From Rhipidocladum racemiflorum (taxonomy: Eukaryota; Streptophyta; Magnoliopsida; Poales; Poaceae): a stretch of 64,000 bases of DNA. The stretch spans positions 10,051,001 to 10,115,000 of the forward strand of contig CM070572.1 in assembly GCA_036346355.1 (NCBI GenBank). Reading direction: 5' to 3'. Positions 1 to 10,905 of this stretch are shown piece by piece. The notes below the pieces were generated by a model, which searched no databases, had not been told where the DNA came from, and saw only the letters and a list, made by a program, of their open reading frames with translations. A program made the position numbers and the translations under genes. Within the stretch, counting starts at the first letter, position 1. Each line of letters opens with the position of its first letter.

Positions 1-200
1 TTCAACGACTGCGATCATAGTCCTTTCGACCGGTTAGTCTAGCTTTCGAATTTTATTTTTAAATATATATTATTATATAAATTTACGATAATTTTTTAGT
101 GTTCTTTCCTTATATACTCTTCTTATTTAGCTCTTTTCAATATCATTTACTATTATTTATTATTATGGACTAAATTTTATAAAATATCTTAAGATATAAT
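1..200. other. AT-rich flank of the TR-GAG element
   Basis: AT-rich non-coding DNA with no credible reading frame. Its last five bases (196-200, ATAAT) are the left target-site duplication of the element that follows. Confidence 0.6.
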
Positions 201-2772
201 TGTAATGGACCGCCTTCTCAGGTGGCTCATTTAAATACCTCGACAGCTACCCAGGAAGATTAGCTGTCGGTAACCAAGTATACATTGGCAGGCAAGAGAT
301 GAATTCAACTGCATTTATAGAATATAAGGCCTAGCGGTCAAGTTTCTTACAAAAAGGAGGCGCAGCTGGCCCCAAAAAGATTAAATTCAAAAAACCGCAC
401 AAGTAGACCTGAGCAAAAGACTAAGACCTTCAAACCAAACCAATTTGCCATCTACGAACTCCTGGTAGACGCCAGCTTCTTGGATCTCTAGAAGTGTTGG
501 GTTAAGCAAAGGTGAGTACACAAAAGTACTCAACAAGTTGCACGGAAATCACTGAATACTACATGCAAGAGGTCAACAAATGATTAGCACAGGGTTTAAG
601 TATTTGTGGATGCAGTTTTATTTGTAATATCATTTTACATTTGAAACACAAACCATAAATAATAGTAATATAGGGTTACACAAAGTTGTCACCATTTAGC
701 CACTTTCTCAAAATTCCAAAGAACTACTTGAGCTAGGTTACGGGAGTCACCCGAATTCAAACATGTCTTCATTAACCGGAAGCACGTCGTATTTGGAGGT
801 TTGAGGGCAACTCGTGCATTTCTGGAATTTTGGGAGCTTCAAATGGTGAAACGGAGGTCGTATTTGGACTCAGTGGCTCGAGACGGTCTAGATAGTGTAT
901 TTTGGCTATTTTTGGAATTTCCGAGGATTTTTGGACTTTTCTGGATTTTCTTTGAATTTTTGTATTATTTAAATCCGAAAAGAATTAAAAAGAAAAAAAG
1001 CGAAAAGAATTAATGGGCCGCGCCCGAAGCACGGCCAAACCGACCCGACGGGCGTGGGCGGCGGCGTGGTTGGCCCGGCCAATCGCGCGATCTTGTGACT
1101 GGCCGGCGAGGCCCGGCGTGGCTGCAACGTAGGAGGCCGATAGGTGGGCCAACGGAGCGACGTGGGCGTGGCCGACAAGTGGGCACGGGGTGAGCTGGCG
1201 ATGTGTGGGGGCGAGGTGAGCCGTGGCCCGAGTGGGGGAGCGGCGGTGTTTTATGACAAAGTGGCTCTGCAGCAGTGAGACAGAGAGCGAGGGAGACAGA
1301 GAGAGATCGAGGGCTACTGACGCGTACCCATACCATGGGTACCCCCATCAGCCCGGGACCACGAGCGGGCTGACCTGCCTCTACGAAGGCCCTGCACCAA
1401 CAACAGATAAGCGGGCCGCGAAAATAGGCCGCACCCTGTTCGGGGCCGACCTCGAACGGTCAGCCGACCCGGTGGCCTGTCCGAAGTCGACCTCTGTCGG
1501 CCTGCACACCAGCGCTCGAGTCAGCAGGGCCCACGCCGGTGTCAGACAACCACCCCGTGCACCTGACATCCCCCGGCGTGGGCGCCAGGATTAGGTGGCG
1601 CCTTCCCGAGACTGTCAGAAGGGCCACCCGAGAAGTCAAGCCCCCGTCCCGTCGACTGACACGCCGCAGAGGGGGGCGTCCTGCCCCGAGGCCAAGCCAA
1701 AGTCAAGTGCCATTAAAACCACCGAAGCTGACAGATGCACAGAGCGGACGTCACCCTGCCTACCCAGCGTGGGGGAAGAAGAGGTCGGGCGACAGGACGG
1801 AAACCAGACTCCGAGGCGGACAGTACCCCTTTTTTCTTTTTCTCCCCCGAAACTTCCATGTAAACCGGGCATCTCCAGATATATAAGGAGAGGTAGGACC
1901 TTACAGAGGGGGACGACGAACCACTTCTAGACAGCAAGCAGCCGAGCACAAGGGGATCGGTCGGCCGAGCCCTTGCCTCGCTTGTAACCCCCTGTTCGTC
2001 CCGCGAAATCAATACACCCCCACCAAGCGAACTGGAGTAGGGACGTTCGGCCCGAACCAGTATAAAACATCAGGCTTCTTGAGTCGACCATTCGGGGAGA
2101 GGGAGCGCACAACCCCCTCTGACCAGAAATTCGTATTGCCGGAGCACGAAACACCGACAGAGGGGGCGAGGGCTAGGGTTCGGGGGGGCATGGCAGCGGC
2201 GATGCGCGAGGCGCAGCTGCGCAGCGCGGCGAGAGTGGCGGTGGCTGGCGCTGGGGCAGGTGCAAGGGTGGGGTTCGGCAGGGAGAGGAAGAGGTCGGCT
2301 CAGGGGCGGCTGGTGCTAGCGATGCAGCCAGAGCCGGAGGAGAAGAAAAAGAAAAGGGCACGACAGGTGATTCATAGGCGGCGGCGCGGCCTCCGGCCGG
2401 GGAGGAGGAAGGAGGGGAGGGAGGGCTCACCGGTGAAGGGGAAGAGGAGCGACGAGAAGAGGGGCTCGGGGGGGTGTTTGTAGCGGCGCGGGCGAGAGAG
2501 GTAGCATGGAGCGGGGCGTGGCCGGCAGGGGATGGCCGTCGCGAGAGGAGACGAGTGATGGGACGGCGGCGACCAGGCGTGAGAGAGGGAGTTGGTGGGA
2601 GCCAAGCGTGCGATAGGACGCGGGGTGGCGAGGCGAACCAGTTCGTGGCGACGAACCGGAGGTCCAAGCGAGGAAGAAGAGGCCTAGGTAAGATTTTCCC
2701 AAATCCAAATTAAAGTCAAATCAACTCGAATTAGTTTTTTTTATTTCCCTTTTGAAATTTAGGGGTGTTTCA
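201..2772 (-). repeat. 3' LTR of the TR-GAG element
   Basis: Pairs with 4758-7571. Compared with that copy it lacks about 1.1 kb (break near position 793, corresponding to roughly 5352-6494) and carries an 842 bp foreign solo LTR at 1318-2159, which explains the unequal lengths. The long GC-rich reading frames near 2080-2700 are not conserved as protein between the two LTRs and are not genes. Confidence 0.88.
1318..2159 (+). repeat. Solo LTR related to the Tat element LTR
   Basis: Begins TGACGCGTACCC and ends CACCGACA, the same termini and the same terminal palindrome (1324-1342) as the Tat LTRs at 49085 and 62065, but its interior is clearly diverged, so it is a related subfamily. A TATA box (TATATAAGG, 1880-1888) marks the plus strand as sense. 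The flanks carry GAGGG at 1309-1313 and 2160-2164, but four extra bases (1314-1317) separate the left copy from the LTR edge. No internal region or second LTR is present, so it is a solo LTR left by recombination. Confidence 0.8.
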
Positions 2773-4162
2773 ACCTACCCCACTTAAAATAAATCTCGTG
2801 CCCGAAATTTATTTCTCCTGGGGAAGCGGTTGGGAAAATACTGCTGCAATTCCGATTCTTTTTTCCATGTGGTTTTATCTCGAGGTGTGATCCTTCCACA
2901 GCATCCGGTAGACCATGATAATTTTTTTTTAGTTTGAAACTTACCGATGGTGACATTCGTGGTCCTTGTTGCTTCCTTGGCCGCGACATAGTTGATCCTT
3001 CCCTAGATGTTTCTTGGAGTGTTTTGGCCCTTGCTACTGGCGTTCCTTCCGTCTTAACCGATGCTTTTCCTTGTAGGTATCCTCGGGTCTGTTGCTGTGG
3101 CTGATGAGTCACTAGTTCCCTTTTTGTAGGGGCGAAGGCTGACGTTTGTGTTTGAGCCAATTCGGTTGGCAAGTACTTCATCGGGCAGTTCTGTCGGAAG
3201 TTTCCCATCTGCCAGCAATGAAAACACCCTGAAGGCTTTTGGGGACAATTGCTGGCGATGTGGTCCCCATTGCAACTATAGCATCTCACTGTTCTGGACT
3301 GAGTAGTTGTAGAGTTTGATTGTTGCCCACTTATTGCTGACCTTTTATTTGGGAATCCGGGAGTGAGGGCTGGGGTCCTTCTTCCGAACTGGGCTTTTCT
3401 CTTTCTTGTGTCCTCTAGGTCATTTCGCGTTTCTTCATAGATTATCAGCTTGTCCACCATGGATGATAAATCCTTGAAATCTATGGCGGATATATGGAAC
3501 TTTAGATTCTTCTGCAACCCTTCAAAGAATCGTTCCATTTTCTTGGCTTCAGTGTCGACTTCTCCAGGTGCGTAACGAGACAAGTAATTGAACAGATGGA
3601 GGTATTCTATTGCGGTTAGTCCTCCCTGGTGGAGGGCTAGAAATTCCCTTCTCTTGTAAGCCATCAATCCAGCTGGTATGTGGGTCTTTCTAAAGGCTTC
3701 CTCGAATTCTTGCCACGTGATTTCTTGTCCATCTTTCATTTCCTGAAAATTTATCCACCAAGCGGCTGCTTGGCCTTGTAGCTGATGGGATGCATAGAGC
3801 ACTTTTTTCTTATCAGTGCATTGAATCATGCTCAACTTCCTTCGGATATCTCTGATCCAGTCGTCTGCTGCCAAAGGGTCAATTGCTCCTGAAAAGATAG
3901 GGGGCCTGGTCTTCTGGAAGTCAGACCATCTAGAGCCTCCTATGTTTTCTTTTTGTCTATTCAAATTTCCATGGGGATGACCTTGAGGTCCTGCAACTAA
4001 CTGTTCTAATATCCTTTCCATCATCTGCGCTTGTCGTTGTTCTGTCTGATGTTTGTTTATTTCCATCATTGCTAGTACTTGTGCTAGGTTGATCGGGTTG
4101 CCAACTGACTCTTCATCACTGCCTGCATTGTTGTGCTGGGATCCTGCTCCAAGGTCTCCCAT
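2759..4162 (-). CDS. gag: Gag polyprotein of the TR-GAG element
   Basis: A 467-residue intact frame starting at the MGDLGAGS methionine (4162); the upstream in-frame extension to 4363 is hydrophobic and unlike Gag. It holds a retrotransposon Gag core (residues about 95-250, with the motif ADDWIRDIRRKL and a W-rich segment AAAWWINF) followed by two CCHC-type knuckles, CYSCNGDHIASNC and CFHCWQMGNFRQNC. Gag would form the particle that packages the RNA. The second knuckle has N in place of the usual G-H, so zinc binding there may be weak. The last residues are translated from what is normally 3' untranslated DNA, the polypurine tract and 14 bases of LTR. No protease or polymerase follows. Confidence 0.85.
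   Translation of the reverse strand: MGDLGAGSQHNNAGSDEESVGNPINLAQVLAMMEINKHQTEQRQAQMMERILEQLVAGPQGHPHGNLNRQKENIGGSRWSDFQKTRPPIFSGAIDPLAADDWIRDIRRKLSMIQCTDKKKVLYASHQLQGQAAAWWINFQEMKDGQEITWQEFEEAFRKTHIPAGLMAYKRREFLALHQGGLTAIEYLHLFNYLSRYAPGEVDTEAKKMERFFEGLQKNLKFHISAIDFKDLSSMVDKLIIYEETRNDLEDTRKRKAQFGRRTPALTPGFPNKRSAISGQQSNSTTTQSRTVRCYSCNGDHIASNCPQKPSGCFHCWQMGNFRQNCPMKYLPTELAQTQTSAFAPTKRELVTHQPQQQTRGYLQGKASVKTEGTPVARAKTLQETSREGSTMSRPRKQQGPRMSPSVSFKLKKNYHGLPDAVEGSHLEIKPHGKKNRNCSSIFPTASPGEINFGHEIYFKWGRLKHP
2773..2785 (-). other. Polypurine tract of the TR-GAG element
   Basis: On the minus strand this reads TTAAGTGGGGTAGGT directly before the 3' LTR start TGAAACAC. It would be the primer for plus-strand DNA synthesis. 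It lies within the open gag frame. Confidence 0.75.
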
Positions 4163-4742
4163 GGTCTTACTTCTGATTTTATTTTTGGTCTGCAGCAAGT
4201 TTTTGAGAAAAGGCATAAGGTTAGTAAGAATTAGGGTATAAGGTGAGAGTAGAGAGAATAGATAAGGACTCAGACGAAAGGAATGAATTCTTTTGAGTGG
4301 ACAGGGAATCAGGGATATATAGATAGTTAGGGCAAATAAAATTAAGACAGAGATAGAGAACATTTTATAAAATATAGATTGTACACAATACCGTTTTAAG
4401 GTTCGGTATGACCTATGTTAGATTACAAAAATCTATTACAAAAGAGGGCACAACTCTACGACTATTGGACCTAACTACAGCTGACGGCATCACGTAGTTG
4501 TTGGTGAAGATCAGTGAGCCATCTTGCGAACAACGAAGGTTTTGAAGTTTAGTTGAGTAAGGAAACTTAAAACAAAACGGGAAGGGAAAAGAGAAGCTTC
4601 TAAAGAGAGGTAAGGTAGAAGAGAAAAGAGGAGACAACAATAGTACTTATATTTTCATAATTCATTTTGTTTCTAAGTCAAAATAATTTTTGTAAAGATT
4701 TTTCCTAAGCCAACATAAGGTCTTAATCAATGGTCAAGCCAC

Positions 4743-4755
4743 GGCTCTGATACCA
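4743..4755 (-). other. Primer binding site, tRNA-iMet
   Basis: The minus-strand sequence TGGTATCAGAGCC lies two bases inside the 5' LTR. It matches the 3' end complement of plant initiator methionine tRNA, the usual primer for this lineage. Confidence 0.88.
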
Positions 4756-4757
4756 CT

Positions 4758-7571
4758 TGTAACGGACCGCCTTTTCAGGCGGCACATTTCAATACCTCGA
4801 CAGCTACCCAGGAAAATTAGATGTCGGGAACCAAGTATACATTGCCAGGTAAGAGATGAATTCAACTTCTTTTATAGAATATAAGGCTTAGCGGCCAAGT
4901 TTCTTACAAAAAGGAGGCGCAACTGGGCTCCAAATAGATTACATTCAAAGCACCGCACAGGCTGGCCTGAGCAAAAGATTAAGACCTTAAAACCAAAACA
5001 ATTCGCCATCTACGAACTCCTGGTAGACGCCAGCTTCTTGGATATTTGGAAATGTTGGGTTAAGCAAGGGTGAGTACACAACCGTACTCAACAAATCGCA
5101 CGGAAATCACTGAATACTACATGCAAAGGATTGACAAATGATTGGCACATGGTTTAAATACTTGTGGATGCAGTTTTATTTGTAATATCATTTTACATTT
5201 GAAACACAAACCATAAATAATAGTAACAGGGGGGTTACACAAAGTTGTCACCATTTAGCCACTTTCTCAAAATTCCAAAGAACTACTTGAGCTAGGTTAC
5301 AGGAGTCACCCGAATTCAAATTTAGCTTCATTAACCGGAAGCACGCCGTATCCGAATACCATTTAATCGACTTTGTAGAGCTACTCAGCTTTACCCACAA
5401 GATATCTACGACCGTTAATGCCATGCAATTACATGCAACTTAAATGCATGGGGCCGGGCCGAGGCCATCACAGCCTTTTGATTGAACATCCCCATGGTAG
5501 CTCCTACCCGATAGGTCTTTGGACCCACTGTTCTTGGGACTCCACTGGCCAACGCAGGAGCCGCGCTCTAATACTGAGTGGGTACCTATCGTTGTGAGAA
5601 CCGGCGAATGATACCTCATTCCCGTCCCACCAAACCCATCAGTCATCCCCCTGCGGGGAATGACTGCTCCCCATTCTCCTTCCGAGAATGGTACCACCAT
5701 GCAATGTAAGTATTCCCGAGGGATGGACAATGTACTGAGTTATGTTGGAAAACTGTTCAACTGAACTGACTGGTCCCAACTTGTGGTTGAGCGAGATCTT
5801 AAGTTATTTACTTTGCTCAAGGGGGTTTAACCTTATGTTGCTAGACACCAAGCCATTTAATGATCCACATACCCACCTGGTACCTGCTCGTACCATCCAC
5901 CCAAAACCAACCATGGCATTAATCATCAACTGGGGATCGGACTCACATCCACCTCGTGTCTAATCCAATACTGTCCCCCTGACCGTAGCACATTTAAATA
6001 CTCTGAGCCAACTGCTCGCCAACCTTTTGTTTCTCATTTAAAGATTTTGAGTGACATTAATATAATTAATAATTACTAAGGTACGTATGATCCTTAACTA
6101 AGGTTATTCAAAGGTTAATATGGTTTATCAACATCAAGGAGGCTATCACGAAACTGGGTATAGCTATGTTACATGTCATTCTAAACTAACGATTTTCAAC
6201 ATTAAACATACAGTTCAAAGTAATGAAGTATAAATGTAATACTATAATATTATCATGGCAATTTGGGTCCAATATGTTCATAGGTGTGCGGCTTGTCTTG
6301 CTGCGCGGCGGGATCGGCTAGGTCGTAGTTGACGTAGTCGTACACGTCTCCACTTGGGTCCTGCTCCGGCTCCTATATCTGCTCGGGCTCCAACTGTTGC
6401 ACGAACGTCGGATCTAGCGCGGAAAATGAAAACAAAAAACGATAAACAAACGAAAAACGAAACAAAAACGAATTAAAAACGGAAAAAGGGCCGGAGGAGG
6501 TTTGAGGGCAACTCAGTCATTTCTGGAATTTTGGGAGCTTCAAATGGCGAAATGGATGCCATATTTGGACTCAATGGCCCGAGATGGTATAGATAGTGTA
6601 TTTTGGCTATTTTTGGAATTTCCGTGGATTTTTGGACTTTTCTGGATTTTCTTACAATTCTCGGATTATTCAAATCCGAAAAGAATTAAAAAGAAAAAAA
6701 AAGTGAAAAGCAGTAACGGGACGCGCCCGAAGCACGACCCATTTGGCCAAACCGGCCCGACGGGCGGCGGCGAAAGCACGACTGGTCGCCTAATCGCATG
6801 CAGCGTCTGGCCCCGATCAAGGCGGCAGGTCGCGATCTGAGGCCGACAGGTGGGCCGACAAAGCGTCGTGGGCGTGGCTGACAAGTGGGCCCGTGGGTGA
6901 GGCGGCTGATGTGTGGGGCAGGGGGTGAGCCGCTGACTGGTAGGGATTGCGGGGCTAGCGGCGTTTTTTGAAAGGTGGGGCCCGACGACAGTGAGACAGA
7001 GAGCGGGCGAGATTGAGAGAGATAGAGGGGGCAAGGGCTAGGGTTCGGCAAGATGGCGGCGGGCAAGGGCAAGGCGAAGGGCGCAATTGCCGAGAGTGGC
7101 GGCCGGCACTGAGGCAAGGGCAAGTGGGGTTCGGTCTGAGAGGAAGGGTGCGGCTCGGCAATGGGTAGTGACGCCACGAGTATGAGAAAAAGGCACGACG
7201 GCCTCCCACGTGAGGAGGAAGAAGGGGAGGGAGGCCTCACTGTTGGAGAAGGGGAAGATGGGCGAGGAGAAGAGAGGCTCGGGGGGGGGGGGTATTTGTA
7301 GCGGCACGGACGAGAGAGGTGGCATGGCGTGGGGCGTGGCCGGCAGGGGATGGCCGTCGCAGGAGGAGACGAGTGATGGGACGACGGCGACCAGGCGTGA
7401 GAGAGGGAGCAGGTGGGAGTTAGGCGCGCGACGGGATGCGGCGTGGCGAGGGACCGGAGGTTCAAGTGAGGAAGAAGAGGCCCATGTAAGATTCCTCAAA
7501 TTCAAATTATAGTCAAATCAACTCGAATTAGGTTTTTTTTTATTTCCCTTTTGAATTTTGGGGGTGTTTCA
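4758..7571 (-). repeat. 5' LTR of the TR-GAG element
   Basis: 2814 bp, the fuller copy. The last five bases before the next duplicate ATAAT are TTTCA. The minus strand carries a TATA-like CTACAAATACCC at about 7292-7304 within a G-run/C-run context, a candidate promoter. It also carries the GAGTAC/GTACTC hairpin (5072-5089). Confidence 0.88.
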
Positions 7572-7658
7572 ATAATAAATATAATTAATATAGTCTTTTT
7601 AGATGTGCTTGTGAAAATACAAGAACTCAGATTATATCTCCGGAGGAGCGAATGGAGT

Positions 7659-7736
<78 letters not shown>

Positions 7737-9311
7737 TCCCACCTCTGAAATACCACCCAAATGAATTCCTTTATCACTTTGGATACACTCATATACTAAT
7801 TATAAGATATTCCAATGTGATCCACATGAAAAAATTGCAAGATAGTACATAGTTTTTAGCCTATTTTGCAAATACCTTCATATACATACATAAAAAGTAG
7901 TATGTCTAAAGAATGTACATACCACCTCTGAAAAATTGTAAATACCACCTAGATGATCTTATATACTTGTATACTACACGTATATACCCTCCGTTGCGAG
8001 AGATACTCCTTACGATGTGAAATACGACATATGGAGTAATTACTCCCGGGAATAGGAAAGAGGCTTCGTATATATACATATACATACATGTATATATTGT
8101 CCTTATATTAATCCTACGTGGCAACTGGCAAGACAGTGAACCAAAAGATCGAGAGGAACAGGACACGTTGAGAGACTGAGACAGGCTATGTTCTTGACGT
8201 CGACGTCGGTCACGCACGGCGCACACTTTGAAGCCATGCAAACATCGTCCGAATTGCCGTGCTTCGGAGTTCGGATAGAGGAAGCGAGGATTTGCACATA
8301 TCGGACGGCTCCACGATCCACATGTAGCATGGCTAGCTAGGCCATTGATTGAGCACGCACGCATCGCCAGCGACACGTATGCCTGCCCTTCTGTGCAAGC
8401 AGCAGCGGCGCTTTAAATTCCTGCGCTAAGGTAAGGCCACGGACATGCATACGCCAGTGTCTGGCCATAAATCCGCAGCAGCGACAACACTAGAAGAATT
8501 CAATTCGAGGGTGACACGTCGGGTCACGACCGCTTCCAAAAGTTGCGAGAGCTGCAGCGGCAAGCACGAGCAGAGCAAAGCAAACGACAACGATCTGGTT
8601 CATTAACCCTTTCAATGTGCAGATGTGAAATGCAGGTAAATTGATGGAGTGGGTAGGCATTGGTTGGTACATCAAGCTCTTTTTCATCGGCCTTCCCAAG
8701 ACCATCTGTCTTAGCGGCTGTATTTTTTTTTGTTTTTGGTTGCGAGGGGCTGAAGAAGAAATGGGAGGGACAGAAAGAGCGTAGTAATAATGCACGACAC
8801 GGCCACACCGATCCAGCGTACAAAACCGGAAGGCGAGCGACCGGGCAGGTGAATAAACCAACGGAAACAGCTTCGTCCTCGACCACAATGACCGGCAGCC
8901 GCGGCGCACATGCACGAGCCTGGTTCGTATTTAACACGGCGGCCCGGCCGCCCTTGCCACGACATGACATGACATGACGAAGTACTCCTCCCGAAGCACA
9001 GCGGCAATTAGACCGAAGCACAGCGGCAATTAGACCGAACGTCTCCTCAAACCCAATCGGCGTTTCAATTCAGCTGTATGGTTTGCACGAATAAAATGTA
9101 GCAATAGCAGCGGCACTGGAGAGAAGAGGAGAGAAGAGGAGAGAAGTAATCCTATCTTAATGCAATGTTCCAATAGCGGGAGATGAACTGGAGGCATGTA
9201 AGAATGAATGGTTGTACATACATCATAGGTGGTAACTAGAGTGCAGCGTGCGTGTGTTTGTGTGACAGTGTGTGTTGGAGACGAGCTGAGCGAGCGCGCG
9301 CGGCGGCACGG
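7572..9311. other. Intergenic region downstream of KCS
   Basis: No convincing gene. It contains the (TA)n tract at 7662-7733, a diverged dispersed repeat at about 7733-8040 that resembles 63579-63790, two tandem copies of a 22 bp unit (8991-9034) and a short GAGAAGAG repeat (9119-9147). The 3' untranslated region of the KCS gene, which is transcribed leftwards, is expected within about 9000-9311. The ORFs around 7906-8376 and 8490-9021 have no recognisable domain and unremarkable composition. Confidence 0.55.
7662..7733. repeat. (TA)n microsatellite
   Basis: About 36 TA units flanked on the left by GGAGTGGGA and on the right by TCACTCCCACC, an imperfect inverted pair. The apparent YIYIYI reading frames here come only from the repeat. 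Confidence 0.97.
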
Positions 9312-10757
9312 CTAGTGCTTGAGCACGTCGGGGATGTGGACCGGGTACCGGTGGATGCAGGCGGCCCAGGGCCCGTCGGCGCCGCCGGCCGGGCGGATGC
9401 ACTCCCAGGCGGCGCTGTTGCACTTGAACCCGGAGCCGAAGCCGATCATCCAGACGCGTTCGCCCTTGCGCATGCGGCCCTTGGCCTCGATGTAGGCGAG
9501 CTCGTACCACAGCGAGCTGCTCGACGTGTTGCCGAACCGGTGCAGCGTCATCCGCGACGCCTCCACCTGCTCGTCCGACAGCGTGAGGCTGCGCTGCAGC
9601 TCGTCGATCACGGCGCGCCCGCCCGCGTGGATGCAGAAGTGCTCGAACGCCGTGCGGAAGTCGGGGATGTAGGGCTTGATCCGGCCGTAGAGCACCTTGC
9701 GCGCGATGAAAGAGAGCACGAACAGCAGCTGCTCCGACGCCGGGAGCACCAGCGGCCCCATCGACGTGATGTTGGCCTTGAGCGCGTCGCCGGCGATGTT
9801 CATCAGGTCCTTGGAGAGGTTGATCCCGACGTTGCCGCGGTCGTCCTCCTCCTGGTACACGCAGTGGTACGCGTTGTCCTTGGCGCCGGTCAGCGTCCGC
9901 ACCACGCGCGCGAGCCGGAACCGCGCGTTGGTCCCGCTGGTGGACAGGAGCACGGCGGCGCCGCCCATGCGGAACAGGCAGTTGGGCAGCAGCATGGCGC
10001 GCTCCCTGCCCATGTAGTAGTTGGGCGTGATGGTCTCCGTGGACACCACCAGCGCGTGCGCGCCCTTGGGCGCGACCTGGAGAAGGTTCCTGGCGAGCCC
10101 CACCGAGATGAGCCCGGCGCTGCAGCCCATCCCAGCGAGGTGCACGTTGCGCACGTCGCTCCGGAACTTGTACCGGTTGATGATCATGTCGGTGAAGGAC
10201 GGCGTCGGGGCGAAGAGGCTGCAGTTGACGACGAGGATGTCGATGTTCTGGGGGGAGATGCCGGTCTTGGCGAGCAGATCGTCGATGGCGGAGAAGATGA
10301 CGACCTCGGCCTCGGCGCGGGAGGACTCGAGGTCGCGTGACGGCGGGATGTAGTGCTGCGCGTAGGGCAGGCAGGTCTCCTCCCCGAGCCCCGAGCGCTC
10401 GAGCAGGCGCGTCATGAACCGGACGCTGCGCTCGTCGAAGCCCGGCCACACGCGGGAGTGCTCCAGGAACGAGGCGAACGGGACGCGGCAGTTGGGGTTG
10501 GTGCGGAAGCACGCGTAGTCTACCATATACACCGTGCGCGGCCGGAGCTTCAGGTAGACGGCCGCCACCGCGGCCGGGACGAACGTGGCCAGGATGAGGT
10601 GCACGGGCCGGAACGCGCGGAGCCAGGCGAGGATCTCCTCGGCCCCCAGCTCCGCCGCCTTGATCACGGCCGCGGCCGCGAGCGGCACGGCCGCGATGGC
10701 GAGGATGTTGTTCACCACCAGCTGGTACAGCAGCTTGAGCCGCCCCGGCGAGCCCAT
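9312..10757 (-). CDS. KCS: 3-ketoacyl-CoA synthase (KCS6/CUT1-like)
   Basis: Single exon, 481 residues, full family length. KCS enzymes condense malonyl-CoA with a long-chain acyl-CoA in the endoplasmic reticulum, the rate-limiting step of very-long-chain fatty acid elongation for waxes and other lipids. Two hydrophobic segments near the N-terminus (about 13-32 and 52-69) fit the membrane anchors. The catalytic triad is visible: Cys212 in GMGCSAG, His377 in HFCIHAGG and Asn410 in HRFGNTSSSS. Other family motifs are VDYACF, ERSGLGEETCLP and ITPNYYMG. The start has good context (AGCATGG). Similarity recalled from the Arabidopsis KCS5/KCS6 group suggests a cuticular-wax role, but the exact orthologue is inferred. 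The gene is intact and strongly GC-rich, which explains the long antisense frames overlapping it. Confidence 0.95.
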   Translation of the reverse strand: MGSPGRLKLLYQLVVNNILAIAAVPLAAAAVIKAAELGAEEILAWLRAFRPVHLILATFVPAAVAAVYLKLRPRTVYMVDYACFRTNPNCRVPFASFLEHSRVWPGFDERSVRFMTRLLERSGLGEETCLPYAQHYIPPSRDLESSRAEAEVVIFSAIDDLLAKTGISPQNIDILVVNCSLFAPTPSFTDMIINRYKFRSDVRNVHLAGMGCSAGLISVGLARNLLQVAPKGAHALVVSTETITPNYYMGRERAMLLPNCLFRMGGAAVLLSTSGTNARFRLARVVRTLTGAKDNAYHCVYQEEDDRGNVGINLSKDLMNIAGDALKANITSMGPLVLPASEQLLFVLSFIARKVLYGRIKPYIPDFRTAFEHFCIHAGGRAVIDELQRSLTLSDEQVEASRMTLHRFGNTSSSSLWYELAYIEAKGRMRKGERVWMIGFGSGFKCNSAAWECIRPAGGADGPWAACIHRYPVHIPDVLKH

Positions 10758-10905
10758 GCTAGCTGCGCGTCGTACGAAGCACGTGGAGGCGTCGTGCTTG
10801 CGTCGTCTGTGCTAGCGTTGCGCCCTGCTTATCTTGGGGGTGTGTCAGGGACTCAGGGTGGGCAGCGAGACGGAGAGATAGAGAGGGAGAATTTAAAGCG
10901 GCAAA
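10758..10905 (-). promoter_or_regulatory. Candidate core promoter of the KCS gene
   Basis: On the minus strand a TATA-like CTTTAAAT (complement of about 10891-10898) is followed by a CT-rich stretch (complement of 10866-10890) of the kind seen as a pyrimidine patch in grass promoters. It lies 130-140 bp upstream of the start codon. No classic TATAAA is seen closer. Confidence 0.4.

Larger units (their letters stand above)
201..7571 (-). mobile_element. Non-autonomous LTR retrotransposon carrying gag only (TR-GAG type, Ty3-gypsy Tekay-like)
   Basis: Two related LTRs (201-2772 and 4758-7571) flank a 2.0 kb internal region. The whole is bordered by a perfect 5 bp duplication ATAAT (196-200 and 7572-7576). 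On the minus strand the LTR runs TGAAACACCCC to CGGTCCGTTACA. An initiator-methionine tRNA binding site lies just inside the 5' LTR and a purine tract lies just before the 3' LTR. The only gene is a gag with two zinc knuckles; no protease, reverse transcriptase, RNase H or integrase is present, so the element must have been mobilised by a partner. Gag and the 3' end resemble Tekay/Del chromoviruses (family knowledge). The nearby chromovirus at 26434-38929 is a different family and need not be the partner. Confidence 0.9.

Noticed and set aside
2079..2713. Proline- or arginine-rich ORFs in the TR-GAG LTR as genes
   Set aside because: The equivalent region of the other LTR does not conserve the frames; composition is simple GC-rich repeat.
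4743..4755. A tRNA gene at the TGGTATCAGAGCC sites
   Set aside because: Only the 13-base primer complement is present; no cloverleaf.
7551..7852. YIYIYI-type proteins
   Set aside because: Produced solely by the (TA)n tract.
9252..10340. A 362-codon plus-strand ORF and others over the KCS gene
   Set aside because: Frame shadow of a GC-rich gene; no family motif, whereas the minus-strand frame has the complete KCS catalytic triad.
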